From Lewinellaceae bacterium (lineage in GTDB: Bacteria > Bacteroidota > Bacteroidia > Chitinophagales > Saprospiraceae), in NCBI GenBank assembly GCA_016711435.1, contig JADJSY010000048.1, positions 1-42,964 of the forward strand: DNA of 42,964 nucleotides. Direction: 5' to 3'. The notes under the pieces were generated by a model. The model was not told the DNA's origin. It searched no databases and saw nothing but the letters and a program-made list of their open reading frames with translations. Position numbers and translations under genes: made by a program. Below, piece after piece: positions 36,922-42,964 of the stretch; position 1 is the first letter of the stretch; each line of letters begins with the position of its first letter.

Positions 36922-38179
36922 GTCAATATCAGCATACCCTGCAGCAGGTTGAAGCCTACCTGGAATCCTTGTCGGTGTCGAATACCCATTCCGGATTATA
37001 TTACCATCATGCCGGGCATACCCGCGATGTAATTGCTACCGCCCTGCAAATGGCCAGTCATTACCGGCTGGAAGAAAAAGACCTGTTCATTCTGATTACT
37101 GCGGCCTCGTTCCATGACGTCGGCTATTTTTCTACTTCTCCAACGGAAAAACACGAAGAAAAGAGCGCTGAAATGGCCGTTCAGTTCCTGGCGGACAAAG
37201 ACGTTGAAGCCGACGTCATTGAAGACATACAAAAATGTATCCTGGCGACCGGCGCTAACTCAAATCCAGCCACACTTTTGGAAAAAATAATAGCCGATGC
37301 GGATACCTTCTATTTGGGAGAAGACGATTTTGCGGAAAAAATAAAATGCTCCGTAAGGAAACGGAGGCGCTGAACAACGTAGAAATCAGCAAAGAAGCAT
37401 GGCGCAGAAGAACCATCAAACAAATGGAAGCGCATCGTTATCATACGGATTACTGCCAGGCCTTGCTGTATGAAAAAAAATCGGAGAACCTGGGAAAACT
37501 GCGACTCAAGGAACTGGAAAAATCCGGTCAGGCCCTTGTTCCCGATAAAACCCATGAACCCTCGCCTGCCTTGATTCCACAAGCCGCCTCCGGGAACATC
37601 CATACCGGAAAGGACATACCGGAAACAAAAGAGGAAAAGAAAAAGGACAAACGCCCGGAAAGAGGAATCGAAACCGTATTTCGGACTACTTCCAGCAACA
37701 ACCAGCAGCTCAGCAACCAGGCCGACAACAAGGCGCATATCATGATCCAGGTAAATGCCATCGTCATATCGGTTTTGCTGAGCATCCTGTTGAGCAATAA
37801 AGGCACACCAAAAAACCTGACGGCCCCGATTATCGTATTGCTGATCGTCAATGTGGTGACCATCATCTTTGCCATGCTGGCAACCCGGCCCAATATCCCG
37901 ACCGGGAAGTTTACCAACCAGGAAATCGATACCAAAAAAGTAAACCTGCTCTTCTTTGGCAATTTTTACAAAATGGGCCTCGACGAATACATGGACGGCA
38001 TGTTAAAAATGATGGACGATTATGATTTTTTATACCGCAGCCTGATCCGCGATATTTATCACCAGGGCGTCGTTTTAGGAAAAAAATACCAGCTGCTGCG
38101 CATGTCATACAGTGTTTTTATGTTCGGTCTGGTGATTTCTGTGCTCGCCTTTGTTGCTGTCTTTGTTACCCTTCATTAA
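36918..38179 (+). CDS. HD-domain + PycTM effector-like membrane protein (one frameshift)
   Basis: First frame 36918-37373, second frame from about 37346 to 38179. Adding one A to the run at 37336-37341 joins them as DDFAEKNKMLRKETEALN, for about 420 residues. The N-terminal HD phosphohydrolase domain has YYHHAGHTRDV (H31, H34), ASFHDVGYF (H66-D67) and IADADTFYLG. The C-terminal PycTM-type domain starts ADNKAHIMIQVNAIVISVLL, the characteristic DxKA...N motif, then a second helix pair (PIIVLLIVNVVTIIFAMLAT) and a last helix (MFGLVISVLAFVAVFVTLH). PycTM domains are membrane effectors of Pycsar antiphage signalling. Here the effector may be triggered by a cyclic nucleotide made by the upstream protein, with the HD domain as possible signal hydrolase or second effector. 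Confidence 0.82.
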
Positions 38180-38185
38180 GTAGAT

Positions 38186-38223
38186 ATCCGTTATTAGTTA
38201 TCAGTTATCAGTGTTGATAATCA
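38186..38223. repeat. Heptamer-like repeat; left member of a 20-bp direct repeat
   Basis: Degenerate GTTATCAG/TTATTAG units end with GTTATCAGTGTTGATAATCA (38204-38223). The same 20 bases recur at 41835-41854, on the far side of the metallophosphoesterase/barrel gene. Confidence 0.85.
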
Positions 38224-38278
38224 AGCGTTTGCTTTGCTTTTTCTCCTTTGCAATTTTGCCCTTTTAAGTTAGCAGAAC

Positions 38279-41200
38279 ATGAAACACAAATTTTTCCTTT
38301 TGTCTTATGCCGCCGCAGGAAGATGTTGCCGAACGCCGGCTGGCCGAAATCCGCCTGGAGGCTCAATTGGGCGTCACCGACAGTTTTAAGGGGCGGCCTG
38401 TTTTTATCCCGGGCAACCACGATTGGCGGGGCTGGGGACTGAAAGGACTGAAACGCCAGGAAAATTATGTGGAAAAGTACCTGAATAAGCGGAATGGGAA
38501 AACGGAGGCGGATGAATGGGAGAACTATTTTTTGCCCGACGGCGGTTGCTCGGGGCCGGACGTGGTGGAACTCAACGACGATGTGGTCGTGCTGGTCGTC
38601 GATTCCCAATGGTGGCTGTCCGACTGGGACAAACAGCCCAAGATCAACGAGGGTTGTGAAGCCCGCAACCGCGCTACGTTCAAATTCATCTTTGAAAACG
38701 TGCTGCGCAAATACCGCAACAAACACGTGGTCATTGCCGCGCACCACCCCCTGTATTCTTACGGCCCGCACGGCGGCGGGTTCACCGCCAAACAGCACCT
38801 GTTTCCTTTGACCGAACTGAATCCCAATCTGTACATTCCGATGCCGGTCGTGGGAAGCCTGTCCGCCTTGTTTCGGGGTAGTATCGGCTCCCGGCAGGAT
38901 CTGGCGCACCAGGATTACAAAGCCTTCCGCTCGGCCCTGCTGGCGGGGGCCAAGAAAAACGGTAAATTCATTTTTGTCGGCGGCCATGAGCATACCCTGC
39001 AATCGATCGAGCAGGGAGGCCAGCATTTTATTGTGAGTGGAAGCGGTTCCAAAACCAGTCCGGTGCGATTAGGCAAAGGCGCCGAATTCGTCACTGCCGC
39101 CGCAGGTTTCAGCATTCTGCGTTTTTATGAAGGCGGCGAAACATGGGTACAGTTCTGGGAAGTAAATTCCGACGGAGCGGAAGCAAAACTGGTCTTTATG
39201 AAAAAAATAAAGGGTCAACTTCCTGCGGAGGCCGAACAAATCCAGTCAGATTTTCCGGAGTATGAACAGGGAGATACCCTCACCATGCAAACGGTTTCCA
39301 GTAACGAGGTCAAGCCGGTGGGCAAACTCCACAAAGTGGTGTTCGGCGCACATCACCGCGACCTTTACTTAGAAAAATATCCGTTTCCGGTGCTCGACCT
39401 CAAGACCTACCAGGGCGGCGTCATCCCGGTAAAACAAGGCGGCGGTAACCAGACCAACTCCCTGCGGGTGACGGACGCCAACGGGAAAGACTACGTGTTG
39501 CGGGGACTCACCAAGGATGCGAGCCGGTTTTTACCTTTCCCGTTTAATAAAATGGCGGCGGCGAAGTACCTGGTGGAAGACAATTTCCTTTCCACCCACC
39601 CCTTCGCACCGCTCGCAGTGCCGTCCATAGCCGAAGCCATCAGCGTGTACCACACCAACCCAACCCTGTATTATATCCCCGCTCAACCGGCCCTTGGTCC
39701 ATTTAACAGCATTTTCGGCGGCAAAATGCACCTGGTAGAAGAACGTCCGGATGGAAAAAACTGGAAAGATGCCGCCTGGTTTGGCAATCCAGACAAGATT
39801 GTCAGCACACCCGAACTTGTCGAAAGCATGCTCCAGGACAATAAACACCGGGTAGACGAAGCCTGGGCATTGCGTACGCGCATGCTGGATTTCCTGATCG
39901 GCGATTGGGACCGGCACGACGACCAATGGGTCTGGGCCTGTATCAACCAGGACGACGGAACCAAACTGTACCGGCCTATTCCCCGCGACCGGGATCAGGC
40001 TTTTTCCCGATACGACGGATTGGTCACCAATATTGCGCGACAAACCCTGCCCTTCCTTCGGCAATTGCAAACGTATGGCCCCAGCGTCCGCAGCGTCAAA
40101 TGGTCTACCTGGAGCGCGCGCCTGTACGACCATACGTTCCTCAACGGACTCAGCTGGGAACAGTGGGAAGCACAGGTGCGGTTTGTGCAGGAACAACTGA
40201 CCGACGAGATTATTGAAAATGCGTTCCGGGATTGGCCGGAAAAAGCGCGCGCCATGTCGGCGCCTCATATTATCAGCAGCCTGAAATCCCGGCGCAACAA
40301 CCTGATGGAAATTGCCCGCAAGCACTATGAATTTCTGGGAAAATCAGTGGACGTCATTGGCACTGATGAACGGGAACGATTTGTGGTGGAACGTATTGAT
40401 GACCGTTTTACCCGTGTCACAGTATATGAACTGTCCAAAAAAGGGGAAATAAAAGAGCGCCTTTTTCAACGCACTTTCGACCGGAAAATCACCAAAGCGG
40501 TCAATCTGTACGGCAACGGCGATAAAGACGAATTCGTCGTGGAAGGCAAGGTGCGCAAAGGAATGAAGGTGCGTTTGATCGGCGGCCTGGAGCCTGATGA
40601 GTTTACCGACCGGTCGGAGGTCGGCAAAGGGAGCAAAAAAACCCTCGTGTTCGACGACCTGCAATCCAATACCCTGAAACCCGGTACTGAAACCCGGGAT
40701 AAACGAAACAGCCTGTACCGCTACAACATCTACGACCGCCGCGGCTATGACAGCGAATACAATTTTGTGCTGCCGGTACCTATTGTTGGATATAACCCGG
40801 ACGACGGTTTTTTGCTCGGCCCCTTTCTGAACATCACCAAATACGGCTTCAAAAAGGAACCCTATGCTTCTTCGCAGCAAATTGGCGGGAGATTTGCTTT
40901 CAGAACGGCAGCATTTAAACTGACTTATGAAGGCGATTTTCCGAATATGTTTGGAAATTGGGACCTGTACCTGGATATATCCAACCAGGGACCGACCTAT
41001 TCCTTCAATTTCGCCGGTATCGGCAATGAATCGTTTCGGGAGAAAGGCAACAACAATTTTTACCGGGTCCGGCAAACCGGCACACGTTTATATCCGGCTT
41101 TTAAAAAGCGCTTTGCCGGCTCCAGCGGTTATATTACCCTCGGGCCTTTGCTGGAAACATCGAGGATCGAAGCGACGCCCGGCCGATTTATCACCGCCTA

Positions 41201-41810
41201 TGGCAGCGATAACCCGGCACTGTTCAAACGGAAATATTTCGGTGGTACCGAATTCAGTTTAGTGTTTAACAATGTCGATAATTTCTTTTTACCACATCAG
41301 GGCATTCGTTTTAAGTCGACTCTGAACTGGACAACCAATCTGGCTGAAAACAAAAACTTTACCGTCTGGCGGGTGCAACTCGCTTTTTATAAACACCTCG
41401 ATTACAGAGAAAATATCGTTTTCGCTACCCAGATCGGTGGCGGGCAAAATGTAGGAACCGGCTACGAATTTTTCCAGATGCAGACCATCGGCGGCCAGCA
41501 GGGGCTGCGCGGGTACCGTACCGAGCGTTTTTATGGAAAAAGCAGTCTTTGGCACAATACCGACCTTCGGGTCAGGTTAAGCAGCAGTTATAATTCCACC
41601 TTGCCGCTCACGTTCGGGGTTTTCGGCGGTTTCGACTACGGGCGGGTCTGGCTGGAAGAAGACGAGTCTACAAAGTGGCATTACAACTATGGCGGCGGAT
41701 TGTGGGTCTCCCCGGTCGATGTGCTGGTGTTTTCCTTAGGCGCTTTTATTCCCGGGGAAAATACTGAACGGTCGCCCCGGATCGTTTTTCAGGCGGGATT
41801 CGGATTTTAG
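38279..41810 (+). CDS. Metallophosphoesterase fused to outer-membrane beta-barrel, N-terminus deleted
   Basis: The main frame runs 38307-41810 (1167 residues). The N-terminal ~290 residues are a calcineurin-like phosphoesterase with FIPGNHDWRGWG, VIAAHHPLYSYGPHG and VGGHEHTL. The first two metal motifs (DxH and GDN) are missing. A start ATG at 38279 (MKHKFFLLSYA) is followed out of frame by MPPQEDVAERRLAE; related proteins have ~100 residues here, so this is probably a deletion. A middle region (about 370-760) contains a kinase-fold-like segment with LIGDWDRHDDQW and YRPIPRDRDQAFS. The C-terminus is an outer-membrane barrel of BamA/D15 type (GGQQGLRGYRTERFYG, VFQAGFGF ending in aromatic). Probably surface-located with the enzyme domain exposed. 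Confidence 0.75.
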
Positions 41811-41813
41811 GTA

Positions 41814-41854
41814 GTTATCAGTTATTAGTTATGGGTTATCAGTGTTGATAATCA
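41814..41854. repeat. Heptamer-like repeat; right member of the 20-bp direct repeat
   Basis: AGTTATCAGTTATTAGTTAT precedes the 20-base repeat 41835-41854 shared with 38204-38223. It starts about 4 bp after the stop of the barrel fusion gene, so the pair frames the gene. Confidence 0.85.
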
Positions 41855-41939
41855 GGCAGCCTACGAAAAATTTAGTCAAACTAAAATTTTGACAGACCTT
41901 GCTTAAGTGAAGCATTTGCCATATTCTAAAACATAAACA

Positions 41940-42954
41940 ATGCCCAGGTTTTCGCTCATTTTCATCTTGTTTTTTCCTCCCTTCCTGTCTTTTGGTCAGC
42001 ACAAACCGGATTTTATGCCGGAAGATATTACTGCCGATCCATTCGGCAATGCGCGTTGTTATTGTATTCCCGGCATCCGGAATAAATCCGCCGGAAAGGG
42101 TTTGGAAATATCGTACAGCCAAAACGGCTCCAGCACCTACCGGCCTGAAAAACCCCGCTGGCAGCGCCGTACAGCGCGACCAACCGCAACGAGCAGTTTC
42201 TGATGAGTATCAAGGCGCCCTGGTGAACAATACTGATTTTAAGATGCTGGTGGGCGCAAAATTTGTGCGCGACCAATACCATTTCAAACGGGTTGGCAAC
42301 GATTATCGCCCTTTATTTAATCAACTGGATCAACATTCGTTGAAAAACACCTCCTTTGATCTGATTATGATCAAACCGCTGAACGAGCGCCATTACGGTG
42401 TTGTTCGGTTGAAATACGGCTTTGCCGGTAATTTTAGAGGCCCGTTCAACTTCGATAAAAAGAATCGGGTGATCAGCATGATGGCATTTTTTGCGTCCAA
42501 GAAGGATGAAGACCATGAATGGGGCGCCGGATTTACCTTTTTACAATCATTCCGGCGCACGATTGTCCTGCCCGTTTTTGTCTGGAACCGCAATTTTTCC
42601 GACAAATGGGGCATGGAATCCATCCTGCCGCTCAATTTTTTTATGCGCTACAACCATACTCCGCGCAGGCTGTTTCTGGGCGGGATTGAATATATGAGCC
42701 AAAGTTACCGGGTCAGTTTTGCCGATGCCCTGCAGGGTGAACAGGACTATGCCTTGAACCACTCGGCCATCATTGCCTCGATAAGCGCCGAGCAGCGTTT
42801 TGCCGGCTGGCTGGGTGTATATGTTAAAGTGGGTTACCAGAAAAATTTCGCTACCGACTTCAGGTCGAAATCAACCAATACAGCCACCTTCGACGCCGAA
42901 CCGACGGATACACCTTTTTTCAGGGTGGGGTTGTTCGTGACAAAACCGAAATAA
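41940..42954 (+). CDS. DUF6268-like outer-membrane barrel protein (two frameshifts)
   Basis: Start at ATG 41940 gives signal peptide MPRFSLIFILFFPPFLSFGQ. The first frame is lost near 42155; adding one C to the run at 42153-42156 and one C at 42218-42220 restores EKPPLAAPYSATNRNEQFLM, then SIKAPLVNNTDFKMLVGAKF, and continues to 42954, for about 338 residues. Amphipathic strands alternate throughout (VGAKFVRDQYHFKRV, YGVVRLKYGFAGNF, WGAGFTFLQSFRRTIVLP, LGVYVKVGYQKNF). It resembles small Bacteroidota outer-membrane proteins of unknown function. It follows the barrel fusion gene by 130 bp on the same strand. Confidence 0.75.
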
Positions 42955-42964
42955 ATAAGTAAAA

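Noticed and set aside
38307..41810. Intact active phosphoesterase
   Set aside because: GNHD and GHEH are present, but the first metal motifs are missing along with the N-terminus.

Overview
The window looks like a chromosomal segment of a Bacteroidota bacterium, probably in or near the Saprospiraceae/Chitinophagales. The clues are a type IX secretion C-terminal signal, promoters of the TTG-N19-TAnnTTTG type, LytS/LytTR and NarL two-component pairs, lipoprotein signals of Bacteroidota style, and many secreted or outer-membrane proteins. The taxon is inferred. No rRNA, tRNA, CRISPR array, transposase or phage genes were recognised.

Layout. 0-2.6 kb: a secreted beta-helix protein with a type IX sorting domain. 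2.6-4.55 kb: two AT-rich units that look like integron gene cassettes, bounded by attC-like sites; the second carries a PIN toxin-antitoxin pair. 4.55-8.0 kb: a DinB fragment, an M1-peptidase-like protein that has lost its zinc ligands, and the C-terminal half of a GlxA/AraC-type regulator. 8.1-11.3 kb: a large hairpin, a secreted Ig/cadherin-like protein and an arylsulfotransferase-like lipoprotein. 11.55-13.26 kb: a second, weaker cassette-like cluster with a two-TM peptide, a zinc-ribbon protein and a terpenoid-cyclase-fold protein. 13.26-14.34 kb: the tail of an unknown gene and an effector-associated-domain-like protein. 14.5-19.2 kb: a TPR histidine kinase with its NarL-type regulator, a SnoaL-like secreted protein and two cupins. 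19.2-26.2 kb (minus strand): SulP transporter, beta-carbonic anhydrase, DabA and DabB, an inorganic-carbon uptake cluster. 26.3-31.9 kb: small membrane proteins, a cyclase-family hydrolase lipoprotein, a flavin monooxygenase and a beta-lactamase-fold hydrolase. 32.1-33.7 kb: a LytS/LytTR pair bracketed by two copies of a palindromic element. 34.1-35.5 kb: a vanadium-haloperoxidase-like PAP2 protein. 35.7-38.2 kb: a two-gene Pycsar-like module (class III cyclase-like DUF3095 protein plus HD-PycTM effector). 38.3-43.0 kb: a metallophosphoesterase/outer-membrane-barrel fusion and another barrel protein.

Two overall features matter when reading the annotation. First, about a dozen genes are broken by single-base changes that are repaired by adding or removing one base in a short homopolymer run. 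This suggests assembly or sequencing indels rather than real decay, so I give full-gene spans and note the shift. Second, several genes (DinB, GlxA, PIN, LytTR regulator, metallophosphoesterase) lack whole segments, which a one-base correction cannot explain; these look like deletions or recombination scars.

The most interesting candidates are the Pycsar-like cyclase/HD-PycTM operon, the integron-like cassettes (the first bases of a cassette are the exact reverse complement of the first bases of its own terminal site), the palindromic elements around the LytS/LytTR operon, and the DAB-CA-SulP carbon-uptake cluster.
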